Positions 38,555 through 47,683 are shown, numbered from the stretch's first letter. The stretch is DNA of 64,000 bases from Mycolicibacterium sp. P9-22 (GCF_008329585.1 NZ_NPKP01000001.1:496001-560000), one strand, 5' to 3'. Numbers and translations are program-made. The notes: generated from the letters alone by a model not told the origin.

Positions 38555-38574
38555 GCCTGAGGGCGTTCTCAGGC
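38555..38574 (+). promoter_or_regulatory. Hairpin between monooxygenase and permease genes
   Basis: GCCTGAG-GGCGTT-CTCAGGC, perfect 7-bp arms and a hexaloop, within the 106-base gap of the operon. It may stabilise or attenuate the mRNA. The loop lacks the A1/G4 bases expected of ANTAR targets. Confidence 0.35.
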
Positions 38575-38655
38575 ATCGTCATCGTGACATCACTATCTGG
38601 TTGATCGGCTGTGCGTCAGCAGATTTCATACCGTGCAGCGCAGGAAGGCGGCATC

Positions 38656-40203
38656 ATGGCCACAACGGATCGGGTCGAACTGGGGGGTCGGCCACTGCAG
38701 CAGGCCCACGAGCACGGACTCGCACGTGACGCCCTCGGTTTCTGGGGCGTCTTCGCCCAGGGCCTGGCCGCCGCGGCGCCCAGCGTGGCCGTGGCCTCCG
38801 TCCCGTTCTCACTGTTCCTGGCCGCCGGCAAGGGCGCGGCCTGGGCGGTGATCATCGGCCTGGTGATCGTGATTCTCATCGCGACCACCATCAGTTTCCA
38901 GGCCAAACGCACCGTGTCGTCCGGCTCGCTGGGTACGTACACCGGGAACGGGCTCGGCCCGGGATTCGCCTACGCCGCCGGCTTCAGCCTGCTGGTCGGC
39001 TACATCGGTTTCGCCGTCACCGGCACCCTCGGCGGTGTCCTCTATCTGGATTCGTTCCTGCAATCCTTCGGACTTGGCTCCGAGGCGACCTGGTTCAAGC
39101 TGATCCTCGTGGTGCTCATCGTCGGCGTCGGGGTGTACCTGCCGTACCGCGGCGCCTCTCTGGCGGCCCGGTATGAGCTGATCTTCGAGATCATCGCGGT
39201 GGCAACCATTCTCGTCATCGTGGTGGCGGCATACGCCACCTACGGCTGGCAAGTCGACTGGGAGCAGTGGGATATCGGGCACCTCAGCACCAGTGCGACC
39301 TTCATCGCCGCGGTGTCTGCAGTCGGCTCCTACGCGGGATTCGAGAGCGTGGCCTCTCTGGGCGCGGAGGCCAAGGATGCACACCGCACCATCGCCCGCT
39401 CACTGCTGCGGGTGGTGATCCTGCTCGGTGTGCTTTACATCATCGCCACCTATCCGCAGGTGCTGTTCTTCGACGGCATCAACGGCGACGAGGCAGTGCT
39501 GCCACAGCTGGCCGATGCCACCAGCGTGTCGTGGATCAATCACGTGATGAGCGGTGCCGTCGCGATCGCCTTCATCGTGTTCGTCACCGCGGTCACCACC
39601 GCTGCGGCTCGCTCGCTGTTCACCTTCGCCCACGAGGGCGCGATACCCAAGGTGTTCGCGAAAGTGCATCCCGCCCACCGCACCCCGTGGGTCGGCATCG
39701 TGTTCATCGGGATACTGGCGTTCGTGTTCGCGGCGGTGGCCACCGTCAGCTCGGCGGGCCGGCTGGTCTTCGAGGTCTACGGGGGCTACGTGGCTACCTG
39801 GGGCTTTTTGATCAGCTACCTGCTCGTGGTGATCGCTACCCCGGTCTGGCTGTACAAGATCCGGGCGCTGACCCCGCTGCGGCTGCTCGTGTCCGCGGCC
39901 GCGACACTGGCCCTGGGCTACGTGATCTTCAGCAACTTCTACCCGGTGCCCGAGTTCCCGTTCAACGTCCTGCCGTTCATCTTCGGTGGCATCCTGCTGG
40001 TCGGCCTGCTGTGGTACTGGTACCTGAAGTACACCAACCCGGAGGTGGCCAAGCGGGTCGGCACCATCCAGACCCTGTCGGATGCCGAGCAGCAGCGTCT
40101 CGTCGACGAGGGCATCGTCGATGTGCTGGAGCACCGCGACGAGGCACCCGACGCCGACGGTGACCCGGAGGCACGGCGGGACAAGGAACCGGTCGCCCCA
40201 TGA
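38656..40203 (+). CDS. APC-superfamily amino acid permease
   Basis: A 515-residue transporter with about 12 hydrophobic helices, starting near ARDALGFWGVFAQGLAAAAPS. It includes GGVLYLDSFLQ, the APC-type SAVGSYAGFESVASLGAEAKD and TTAAARSLFTFAHEGAIPKVFAKVHP, with a charged C-terminal tail. It likely imports an amino acid, amine or related nitrogen/sulfur compound for the flanking monooxygenases. AGGAAGG lies 7 nt before the chosen ATG. Its stop overlaps the next gene (ATGA). Confidence 0.88.
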   Translation: MATTDRVELGGRPLQQAHEHGLARDALGFWGVFAQGLAAAAPSVAVASVPFSLFLAAGKGAAWAVIIGLVIVILIATTISFQAKRTVSSGSLGTYTGNGLGPGFAYAAGFSLLVGYIGFAVTGTLGGVLYLDSFLQSFGLGSEATWFKLILVVLIVGVGVYLPYRGASLAARYELIFEIIAVATILVIVVAAYATYGWQVDWEQWDIGHLSTSATFIAAVSAVGSYAGFESVASLGAEAKDAHRTIARSLLRVVILLGVLYIIATYPQVLFFDGINGDEAVLPQLADATSVSWINHVMSGAVAIAFIVFVTAVTTAAARSLFTFAHEGAIPKVFAKVHPAHRTPWVGIVFIGILAFVFAAVATVSSAGRLVFEVYGGYVATWGFLISYLLVVIATPVWLYKIRALTPLRLLVSAAATLALGYVIFSNFYPVPEFPFNVLPFIFGGILLVGLLWYWYLKYTNPEVAKRVGTIQTLSDAEQQRLVDEGIVDVLEHRDEAPDADGDPEARRDKEPVAP

Positions 40204-41189
40204 GTGTGTCGGTCTCGGAGAAGACCTGGACGGTCCGGGCCGCCACCGCGGTCGACCACCCGCAGATCGCGGACTTTCTTGCCACCACAGCGGGTATCGC
40301 CGGCCGGAAGTTCGCTGCGGACTCCCGCGATGTCGCCGAACAACTCGACGGGGTCTTCCCGGGGGCCGTGCCGGTGCTGCGCGACGAGACCGGGCGGGTG
40401 CGAGGCTACGCGGTGCTGCACGAGGCGCACGGCCTGGAACCCGAGATCGCGGCGGAGTTCGTCTTCGCCCCGGCCACGCCGACGCCGCTGGTCGAGCGCG
40501 TCGTCTCCGCCACCGTTGACCGGTTTCTGGCCGAATCCGCCGATGTCCCAGGGGCCTACCTGCGAACCTTCATCGGGACGGACCAGCAGCCGGCGATCGG
40601 CGCGCTGATCGCGCACGGAGCTCGCCAGGAAGGGCAGTTCATCCGGACCCGCAAGGACCTCACCGGAGAGGACACCGATGCGCTCGATCGTGCCGGGATC
40701 GATGGGCTGACCCTGCTGAGCTGGCCCGAGGTGATCGAGCGAGACCTACTAGAACAGGTGCGCCGGCTGCAGTACGCCACCTTCCTGGAACACTTCGGCA
40801 ACATGTCAAAGACGCCTGAGGGTTTCGCCCACCACATCCAAAGCCGTTCCTTTACAGCAGAGTTCAGTAACGTCGTGGTCGCCGACGACAATCAGGTCGT
40901 GGGTTACGTGCTGGGCTCCACCTATACCTATCTCGACGGCAGTATCGAAGAACGCAGTGCCCACACCGATTACATCGGGGTGCGCAGGGATCAGCGCAAG
41001 CGTGGGATCGCCGAGTTTCTGCTGCGCAAGATCTGGCTGGCCGCGCTTCGCCGCGGCCTGAGCCTGGCATCGCTGGGCACAGATATCCACAACCGCAGCA
41101 ACGCCCACGTCCTCTACGAACGGCTCGGCTACCACGCCGTCGAGCACCAGTTCGCCTACCGCATCGACGCACCGACAGGAACCAGATGA
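40200..41189 (+). CDS. Tandem-GNAT acetyltransferase
   Basis: A 329-residue protein with a degenerate N-terminal GNAT half and an active-looking C-terminal half. The latter has the acetyl-CoA motif DYIGVRRDQRKRGIAEFLLR followed by TDIHNRSNAHVLYERLGYH. Two-domain GNATs of this layout include mycothiol synthase-like enzymes. In an operon of transporter and monooxygenases it may acetylate an amine substrate or product. ATGA overlaps link it to both neighbours. Confidence 0.82.
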   Translation: MSVSVSEKTWTVRAATAVDHPQIADFLATTAGIAGRKFAADSRDVAEQLDGVFPGAVPVLRDETGRVRGYAVLHEAHGLEPEIAAEFVFAPATPTPLVERVVSATVDRFLAESADVPGAYLRTFIGTDQQPAIGALIAHGARQEGQFIRTRKDLTGEDTDALDRAGIDGLTLLSWPEVIERDLLEQVRRLQYATFLEHFGNMSKTPEGFAHHIQSRSFTAEFSNVVVADDNQVVGYVLGSTYTYLDGSIEERSAHTDYIGVRRDQRKRGIAEFLLRKIWLAALRRGLSLASLGTDIHNRSNAHVLYERLGYHAVEHQFAYRIDAPTGTR

Positions 41190-42406
41190 GCACCGCCACA
41201 AACTATCTGAGCACACCTACCGCGGACCTTGACGAGTTGCGGGCACACTTTGCGCCGGTTTTCGCCAAGATCGCAGACGGCAACCTGGAACGCGAACGCG
41301 ACCGGGTATTCCCCCATGAGCAGGTCACGTTGCTGAACGAGGCCGGCTTCGGCACCCTTCGGATCGCCACCGACCGCGGCGGCTGGGGTGCGTCGCTGCA
41401 ACAGGTTTTCCTGCTGCTGGCCGATCTGGGCACTGCCGACGCCAACGTCGCCCACATCTGGCGCAACCACCTGGCCTTCGTCGAGGACCGGCTGAACGCC
41501 ACCGTGTCTGACGCCAACGACACCTGGATCGCCCGTTTTCTCGACGGCCAGTTCGTCGGCGGAGGGTGGACCGAGGCGAACAACGTCACGCTGGCCAACC
41601 TGGTCACCACGGTGCAGACCGACGGCGATCACTTCGCCGTGACGGGCGCCAAGTTCTATGCCACCGGTAGCCTCTATGCCGACTGGCTCGACGTCCTCGG
41701 CCGCGGCGACGACGGTGAGCTGCTGACCGCGCTTGTGCGCGCGGACGATCCCGGAGTCACCCTGGTCGATGACTGGGATGGCTTCGGTCAGCGCACCACC
41801 GCCAGCGGCACGGCCCGCTACGAGTCGGCGCGAGCCGAACGCGGTGACGTGTTCCCGGCCGCTGAACGCTTCCCATACCAGGGCCACTTCTATCAGACCG
41901 CGATGCTGTCGGTGCTGACCGGCATCACCCGCGCCGCACTGCGTGACGGGTCGGCGGCACTGACCGGGCGCAAGCGCAACTACCCGCAGGGACTGACCGA
42001 GGTGCCCTCCGATGACGCCCAGTTGCTCGCCGTCATCGGCGAGGTATCCGCCGACGCGTTCGCCGCCGAAGCTGCGCTGGCACAGGCCGGGGCGGCACTC
42101 GACCGGATTCACGGCGGCGACCGGAACGCCAAGCGGCGCCTGGTCGACGCCGAGGTGGCGGTCACCCAGGCCCAATTGGTCATCATCGCCGCCGCGCTGC
42201 GCGCCACCACCACCATCTTCGACGCGCTCGGCGCCTCCGGCGTGTCCGTACAGCGGGGGCTGGACCGGCACTGGCGCAATGCGCGCACTCTGGCTTCGCA
42301 CAACCCGCGGGTCTATAAGGCGCGCATCCTCGGCGACTACCTCATCAACGGCAAGGACCCGGTGTCGAACCTGGCAGCGCTGGGTCGTGGGGGACAGGGC
42401 AACTAG
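41186..42406 (+). CDS. DszC/SfnB-like flavin monooxygenase (acyl-CoA dehydrogenase fold)
   Basis: A 406-residue acyl-CoA-dehydrogenase-fold protein. The N-terminal helical domain has EQVTLLNEAGFGTLRIATDRGGWGASLQQ. The beta domain (VGGGWTEANN, KFYATGSLYADWLDV) and the C-terminal helical domain with VSVQRGLDRHWRNARTLASHNP match the FMNH2-monooxygenase branch (DszC, SfnB, isobutylamine N-hydroxylase) rather than true dehydrogenases. Together with the DszA-like genes it suggests stepwise oxidation of an organosulfur or amine compound. Coupled to the GNAT gene by ATGA. Confidence 0.85.
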   Translation: MSTATNYLSTPTADLDELRAHFAPVFAKIADGNLERERDRVFPHEQVTLLNEAGFGTLRIATDRGGWGASLQQVFLLLADLGTADANVAHIWRNHLAFVEDRLNATVSDANDTWIARFLDGQFVGGGWTEANNVTLANLVTTVQTDGDHFAVTGAKFYATGSLYADWLDVLGRGDDGELLTALVRADDPGVTLVDDWDGFGQRTTASGTARYESARAERGDVFPAAERFPYQGHFYQTAMLSVLTGITRAALRDGSAALTGRKRNYPQGLTEVPSDDAQLLAVIGEVSADAFAAEAALAQAGAALDRIHGGDRNAKRRLVDAEVAVTQAQLVIIAAALRATTTIFDALGASGVSVQRGLDRHWRNARTLASHNPRVYKARILGDYLINGKDPVSNLAALGRGGQGN

Positions 42407-42422
42407 TTCTAGGGTGGGTCCT

Positions 42423-42959
42423 GTGAGCGCACAGGACCGCACCCGCTGGGACGCGGTGTACACCGACCGTGACGCGGTGCCCACTCCGGCGCTGCCGGCG
42501 GTGTTTCACGATCACGAGGACCTGTTCCCGCACACCGGAGCCGCCCTGGAGATCGCCTGCGGCTCAGGCGCGGCAGCGGTGTGGCTGGCCCGGCGCGGGC
42601 TCGACGTGCAGGGCGTGGACGTCTCCACCGTGGCCATCGACCGGGCGCGTGCTCTGGCCGAACAGGCCGGTGTCACGGCGCGTTTCGAGGCCGTCGACCT
42701 CGACGATGGTCTGCCTCCCGGTGACCCGGTGGATTTGCTGCTGTGCCACAAGTTTCGCGACGCTCGACTCGACGGGCAGATCATCGAACGACTCGCGCCC
42801 GGCGGGTTGCTGGCCATCTGCGTGCTCAGCGAGGTCGGCGCCGCACCTGGGCGGTTCCGTGCCACCTCCGGGGAACTGCGCACCGCGTTTTCGACGCTCG
42901 ACGAGGCCGCGGCGGGGGAGGGCGACGGTGAGGCCTGGTTGCTCGCCCGGCGTCGCTGA
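42423..42959 (+). CDS. Class I SAM-dependent methyltransferase
   Basis: A small methyltransferase of 178 residues with the SAM motif LEIACGSGAAAVWLARRGLDVQGVDVS, then FEAVDLDDGLPPG and LLLCHKFRD. TehB/UbiE-like; substrate unknown. GTG at 42423 is chosen because TAGGGT lies seven bases upstream, giving leaderless initiation, so the gene may have its own promoter as well as readthrough from the operon. Frames extending upstream lie inside the preceding gene. Confidence 0.82.
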   Translation: MSAQDRTRWDAVYTDRDAVPTPALPAVFHDHEDLFPHTGAALEIACGSGAAAVWLARRGLDVQGVDVSTVAIDRARALAEQAGVTARFEAVDLDDGLPPGDPVDLLLCHKFRDARLDGQIIERLAPGGLLAICVLSEVGAAPGRFRATSGELRTAFSTLDEAAAGEGDGEAWLLARRR

Positions 42960-42978
42960 CCGCGGGCGCCTGGCGGTC
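42958..42978 (+). terminator. Small hairpin overlapping the methyltransferase stop codon
   Basis: GACCGC and GCGGTC, perfect 6-bp arms around a 9-nt loop, beginning in the stop codon. A weak terminator candidate closing the plus-strand operon. Confidence 0.4.
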
Positions 42979-43013
42979 GACACAAAATAATGTGTCGGAC
43001 CCGCCTGGCATAA

Positions 43014-43029
43014 TCGAACGCATGTTCGA
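43014..43029. promoter_or_regulatory. SOS box (LexA site) over a leaderless start
   Basis: TCGAACGCATGTTCGA fits the mycobacterial LexA consensus TCGAACN4GTTCGA perfectly. It spans the ATG of the DUF222/HNH gene and overlaps a CATAAT -10 box at 43009-43014, which sits seven bases before the ATG. LexA binding would block transcription directly. Genes of the 13E12/DUF222 family are known SOS members in M. tuberculosis. Confidence 0.85.
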
Positions 43030-43043
43030 GATCCGGGGTGTCG

Positions 43044-43058
43044 CCTCCCACCTTGATG
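43044..43058 (+). repeat. Target-site duplication, left copy
   Basis: CCTCCCACCTTGATG, identical to the 15 bases at 44500-44514 on the other side of the element. Removing the element and one copy restores the host reading frame. Confidence 0.95.
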
Positions 43059-44499
43059 TGTGATGTATCAGGACATCGGTGACAGTTCTGCATCAGGACA
43101 TTGGTGACACTTGATGTATCAGGACATCGGTGACGGTTGCCCCGGTTTGGGGCGTGGGCCACGGGGGCGGCCGTTGCCGACGTATTTGATGCCGGGTGCG
43201 GGTCGGGTGCGCTCGGCGAGGACCTCGCCTTCAAGGTCGGTGATGATGACCTTGTCGCCGTCGCTGACAACGAGAACCTGCTGAAAGGCACGTTGCGCAT
43301 CGACCCTGTAGGTAACTGAGTCCAGCCCGATGGTGCCTATGGCGCTTACCGTTCGGATGCATGTATTGGCCGGCAGGTCCGTGGTTGGCTGCGCCCGCGG
43401 GAACTGATAGCGGTTCGGGATGGGTTTGTCATAGACGGGCCGGTCGAGTCTGGGGCGCGGTGGATCCGCCTTGGGGGTCGCTTCCCACGCAGTCAGTGGT
43501 GTGACGCGTCCGGGCAGCCCTTGGTGGGGACGCTGGGTGTTGTAGATGTGGTCGAACCCGTCGACCTGGGCTTGAAGTTCGGCCAGCGTCTCGGCGAGCG
43601 GTTGCTTGTCGAGGTAGCGGAACAGGGTTTGGTGGAAGCGTTCGGTTTTGCCCTGGGTGGTCGGTTTGTAAGGCTTGCCGGTGATGGCCGCGACGCCCAA
43701 AGCGCTCACGTGACTGACGAGTTGGCCGATGACTCCGCGTCGGGAAGGGTTGAGCGCCAGCCCGTTATCGGTCAGCAGACGTTGCGGCACACCGTGGGCG
43801 GCGATGGCTTTGTCCATCACGGTGATCGCGTCCTTGGCGGTCTCTGCGTATGCGACGTGGGAGGCCAGTGCGTAGCGGGAGTGGTCGTCGATGAGTTGGA
43901 AGATCACGCACTTGCGTCCACCGCTGAGCACGTACTCGGTGGCGTCGAGTTGCCAGCACGCGTTGGGGGCCGGGTAGACGAACCGCCGCCACGCCGAGCG
44001 CGGTTTCTTCCTCGGTTCAACTCGCGCCACGCCGGCCTCGCGGAAGATGCGTGCCAGCGACGCTGTCGACGGGACCAGCGGAAATCCCATGGTGCGCATC
44101 TTCTCGTGCACGTTGATCGGCCCGTGGTCCAGGCCGGAGGCCTCCAGTGCCGCACGTACAACCACGGCCTGCGCTTTGAGCTCATCGCTCAATTTCGACG
44201 GGCTCGATCTGGGCCGCCGAGTTCTGGGTTCGAGCACCGCGGCCGGCCCATCGTTCTTGACGCGGTTTCGCAACATGTAGAACGACTTTCGAGATATGTC
44301 GTGCTCGGCGCAGAACGTCGAGACCGCCCCACGCGGCGCGTCATCAGGCCACTGCGAGATCGCTAACCGGACGCGAGGATCGATAGGTTCATTAACAGCC
44401 ACCCCCGCAGCCTCGCCGCAGAAGTGTCACCACCAAGACCCCTCAAAGTGTCACCGATGTCCTGATGCAGAACTGTCACCGATGTCCTGAGAGATAACA
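43059..44499. mobile_element. IS481-family insertion sequence, 1441 bp
   Basis: The ends are TGT...ACA, with terminal inverted repeats matching at 50 of the first 54 bases (left TGTGATGTATCAGGACATCG; right, inverted, TGTTATCTCTCAGGACATCG). The core TCAGGACATCGGTGAC recurs three times at the left end (the third overlapping the transposase stop) and twice at the right, presumably transposase-binding repeats. It is flanked by a perfect 15-bp target duplication, at the long end for the family. It carries one intact transposase gene. Near-perfect ends and duplication indicate a recent, probably still mobile insertion. Confidence 0.95.
43119..44402 (-). CDS. IS481-family DDE transposase
   Basis: A 427-residue transposase. 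The N-terminal HTH region reads RGAVSTFCAEHDISRKSFYML and a helical linker follows. The rve integrase core has the DDE triad in WQLDATEYVL, LLTDNGLALNP and TERFHQTLFRYL. A C-terminal beta domain reads TYRVDAQRAFQQVLVVSDGD. Full length with no stop or shift, so likely active. It is oriented opposite to the disrupted host gene. Confidence 0.95.
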   Translation of the reverse strand: MAVNEPIDPRVRLAISQWPDDAPRGAVSTFCAEHDISRKSFYMLRNRVKNDGPAAVLEPRTRRPRSSPSKLSDELKAQAVVVRAALEASGLDHGPINVHEKMRTMGFPLVPSTASLARIFREAGVARVEPRKKPRSAWRRFVYPAPNACWQLDATEYVLSGGRKCVIFQLIDDHSRYALASHVAYAETAKDAITVMDKAIAAHGVPQRLLTDNGLALNPSRRGVIGQLVSHVSALGVAAITGKPYKPTTQGKTERFHQTLFRYLDKQPLAETLAELQAQVDGFDHIYNTQRPHQGLPGRVTPLTAWEATPKADPPRPRLDRPVYDKPIPNRYQFPRAQPTTDLPANTCIRTVSAIGTIGLDSVTYRVDAQRAFQQVLVVSDGDKVIITDLEGEVLAERTRPAPGIKYVGNGRPRGPRPKPGQPSPMS

Positions 44500-44514
44500 C
44501 CTCCCACCTTGATG
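44500..44514 (+). repeat. Target-site duplication, right copy
   Basis: CCTCCCACCTTGATG, the right-hand partner of 43044-43058. After it the DUF222/HNH coding frame resumes at GCC ACC CGC GAT (A T R D). Confidence 0.95.
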
Positions 44515-45858
44515 CCACCCGCGATCAACTACGGGCCGAACGTCAGGCCGTTGCGCTCAAGGTGATCGAGGCCGGCAAGTTTGCACACGCCAGGATGGCC
44601 GAGCTGGGCTACAGCTTCGAGGATCTCATAGTCGATGACTGGGAGTTGGTCGCCGCCGAACTGGGTGCCGAACTCGGGATCAGCCGCGGCCGGGCCTGCA
44701 CCCTGATCACCCAGGGTCGCGACCTGATCACCCGGCTGCGGGCCTTCGCCGACATCTTCGCCACCGGCGCGGTGGATCTGCGGGTGTTGCGGGTCATCCT
44801 GCACCGCACCGCCCTGATCACCGACCCCGACGTCATGTCGGTCATCGATGCGCAACTGGCGCAAGGCGGCACCCTCGTGGAATGCGTTGTCTGATGAGCG
44901 GATCGCCGAGTTGGTGGATTGGATGGTCGTCGACGTCGACCCCGAGGCCGTACGGCGGGCACGGCAGGCGCGGCAGCAGCGTGGGATCACTGTCGAACCG
45001 ATCGGCGACGGCATGGTCGAGATCCACGGCCGCGTCGACGCCGCCAAGGGTGCAGTCTTCGATCAGGGCTTGGATGCCTTGGCGCGCACGGTGTGCCCGG
45101 ATGACCCGCGGTCGTTTCTGGAGCGCCGCGCCGATGCCGTCGAGCCGCTGAGCCTCGGCGCGAAGAGCATCCCGTGCCTCTGCGGACGCGAGGATTGCCC
45201 GGCCGCAGACAACGAGGTGTCCAAGGGACACATCGTGATCCATGTGCTCGCCGAACAGGCAACGGTGACCGGTGCATCGCCGAAGGCGGCGCTGATCCCC
45301 GGGTACGGCGTCGTGCACGCCGAGCAGATCCAGGAGATGGTCCCGCACGCAGAGGTGCGGCCCCTGCCCATCGCGGCCGATCTCGGCATCGAGGGCGGCT
45401 ACCAACCCTCGCGCAAGCTCGCCGACTTCATCCGGTGCCGTGATCTGACGTGTCGCTGGCCCGGATGCCACGTCCCGGTCGGACGATGCGATATCGACCA
45501 CACCGTGCCGTGGCCCTACGGCCCGACGCATCCGTCAAACACGAAGCTGTATTGCCGAATTCACCATCTGATCAAGACTTTCCACTGTGGTCCTGACGGC
45601 TGGACCGATCAGCAGCATCCCGACGGGACCATCACGATCACCGCTCCCAATGGTCGTGTCTACACGACCACGCCCGACGGCCCCCTGTTCTTCCCGCAGT
45701 TCGCGGTGCGCACGGCCGAACTGGTGCCGAGCACCACGCCGACGGCGAGCCCGCATCGCGAACTCGCCGCACCGAAACGCTCCCGCACCCGAGCGCAGAA
45801 CCGCACCTACCGAATAGCCCACGAGCGGGCGCTCAACCGTGAGTACTACGAGGCCAAC

Positions 45859-45884
45859 CCCCCGCCTTTCTAGGTGGGCGGGGG
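45859..45884. terminator. Bidirectional hairpin at the end of the HNH pseudogene
   Basis: CCCCCGCC / GGCGGGGG, perfect 8-bp arms with a 10-nt loop that includes the TAG stop. It also lies 20 bases beyond the convergent substrate-binding protein gene, so it could end the long minus-strand operon. It shares TTCTAGGTGGGCGG with the hairpin at 9288-9313. Confidence 0.6.
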
Positions 45885-45904
45885 ATCGGCCCGACGCAGC
45901 GCAG

Positions 45905-47671
45905 CTACCCGGTGACCGCGATATTGGTGATATCGCCGCTGTTACCGAGTGACTGCCAGGTCCAGTTGACGACCCGATCTGAAGTGGGCACCGACTTCAC
46001 CCGCTCGATCAGCGGGAACCAGGCCAGGTCCTCGGTGGCGATCCGGTTGGCCTGTTGCCAGTCCGCCTTCGGGTCCTCGGCCGCGAAGGCCCGCGTCACC
46101 GCGGCATTGAGTTCGGGGTTGTCATAGGTCACCCCGTTCCAGGTGCCACCCGGGGCGAACTCCGAATCCAGCCAGCCGCCCAATGTCATCCGGGCACTGT
46201 TGCCCTGCCAGTCCGGGGTCCAGTTGGTGATTGCCAGATCCCACTGATCCAGTTTGGACGTGTCGGCGAGGAATGAACTGAACGCGCCCCAGCCGTCACC
46301 CGGGATGGGGGTCAGTGTGACATTGATGCCGGCCCGCTTCGCCGCGGCCTGCACCGACGTTGCGATCTTCTCGAACTCGGGGGTGGTCCGGTAGGCCACG
46401 TTCACGGTCAGGTTCGGCTTCCCGGCCTCTGCGAGCAATGCCTTCGCCTTCTCCGGATCACCCTTGTCCTCGGGTGTGGGATACGGGTTCTCGTCGTTAT
46501 AGCCGACGATCGTGGAGGTCAGGATTTCGTTGCTGGGAATTGCGGAGTCCGGGCCACCCAACCCGCGCACCACGTCGGCGCGGTTCAGCGCGTAGTTGAA
46601 CGCCTGGCGCACCTTCAGATCCTTGAACGCCTCCTGGGCCGGCGTCTTGGGCTGGGCCGGGTTGTTCCAGCTGACGAAGATTGCCGACCCGCTGGCCGAT
46701 TTGTGCAGGTGATCGGGATCGGTCTGTTTGTACTGGGCGATCACATTGGCCGGGTACGCGCGGACGTAGAGCCCGATATCGGCGGTGCCGGTCTGTAGCT
46801 GCTGGGATGCGGCATCGGCGGAGGCCACCGTGGTGTCGAAGACGATCTTGTCGGCGTACGCCTTTCGAGGATCGCCCTCGGCGTTGTAGCCGGGAACCTT
46901 GGCCAGCGTCAGTTGCTTGCCCGGGTCGTAGGACTCGATGAAGTAGGGGCCGCTGGAGACGTAGTTCTTGCGGAACTCCAGGCTGTCGGCGTAGTACTTC
47001 GACACCACCTCCTCGGGCAACGGGGTCACGAAGTTCAACGTCAGGATGTCCAGGATGTCGCTGGCCGGCTGGGTGAGGGTGAGTTGCAAGGTCTTGTCGT
47101 CCAGCGCCTTCAGGCCGCTGATCTCGTGGGTGTCGATGAAGTTGCGCACCGCCTCGAGATCCCCGGTGGGCACCTTGGCGAATTCCTCGGCGTACTGGGT
47201 GAAGCCGTCGAACAGAGCGTTGTAGTAGGTGATGGCGCTCACCTGCGCGTTGGGATCCGGAAATCGCTTGACGGCGTAGACGAAGTCCTGCGCGGTGATG
47301 GGCCTGGTGCTGGCGCCGGAGAAGCGGATGTCATCGCGCAGATGAAAGGTGTAGGTCTTGCGGTCCGGGCTGACATCCCAGCTCTCGGCCAGGTCGGGCA
47401 CCACCTCGGTGTCGGCGCCGATGCTGTCCTTGTTGCCGGCGTAGGTGACCAGCTGGCGGGTGGTGGCCCGGATCACCTGCCAGGACTCCGCGGAGTACGC
47501 GATCAACGGGTCCAGCGCGTCGACATCGCCGACCGAGGCCACCTTCAGTGTCCCGCCCGATAATTGGGCCGGATCGGTCGGCGTCTGCTGTTCGGCGCCG
47601 GTGCCGCAGCCGGCGACCACCAGCATGGTGGCCGCCGCGAGGGCGATGATGGACCGTTTGGACGTTCTCAC
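45905..47671 (-). CDS. ABC transporter substrate-binding lipoprotein, family 5 (peptide/opine/nickel type)
   Basis: A 588-residue secreted lipoprotein with the lipobox VVAGCGTG. The SBP family 5 hallmarks are present: LAESWDVSPDRKTYTFHLRDDIRFSG, TAQDFVYAVKRF, LNFVTPLPEEVVSKYY, SSGPYFIESYDPGKQLTL, KDLKVRQAFNYALNRADVV. It delivers a ligand (oligopeptide, glutathione-like or other) to the two permeases encoded just upstream. It is the last gene of the long minus-strand unit that starts at the encapsulin, which suggests a sulfur-containing ligand. That is inference only. Confidence 0.92.
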   Translation of the reverse strand: MRTSKRSIIALAAATMLVVAGCGTGAEQQTPTDPAQLSGGTLKVASVGDVDALDPLIAYSAESWQVIRATTRQLVTYAGNKDSIGADTEVVPDLAESWDVSPDRKTYTFHLRDDIRFSGASTRPITAQDFVYAVKRFPDPNAQVSAITYYNALFDGFTQYAEEFAKVPTGDLEAVRNFIDTHEISGLKALDDKTLQLTLTQPASDILDILTLNFVTPLPEEVVSKYYADSLEFRKNYVSSGPYFIESYDPGKQLTLAKVPGYNAEGDPRKAYADKIVFDTTVASADAASQQLQTGTADIGLYVRAYPANVIAQYKQTDPDHLHKSASGSAIFVSWNNPAQPKTPAQEAFKDLKVRQAFNYALNRADVVRGLGGPDSAIPSNEILTSTIVGYNDENPYPTPEDKGDPEKAKALLAEAGKPNLTVNVAYRTTPEFEKIATSVQAAAKRAGINVTLTPIPGDGWGAFSSFLADTSKLDQWDLAITNWTPDWQGNSARMTLGGWLDSEFAPGGTWNGVTYDNPELNAAVTRAFAAEDPKADWQQANRIATEDLAWFPLIERVKSVPTSDRVVNWTWQSLGNSGDITNIAVTG

Positions 47672-47683
47672 GGTGGTGCTCCT

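Larger units (their letters stand above)
43022..45873 (+). pseudogene. DUF222/HNH endonuclease gene (13E12 family), split by an IS and frameshifted
   Basis: Reading 43022-43058 and then 44515 onward, with the insertion and one target copy removed, restores one frame: MFEIRGVASHLDATRDQLRA ... SVIDAQLAQG. A second lesion follows near 44867: the frame must shift there to reach APSWNALSDERIAELVDWMV. A single extra G in CAAGGCGGCACC explains it. The rest encodes the DUF222 core and a C-terminal HNH nuclease (CRWPGCHVPVGRCDIDHTVP ... YCRIHHLIK). The family is repeated in mycobacteria, with unclear role. The 3' portion could still be translated alone from 44848, but function is unlikely. Confidence 0.92.
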
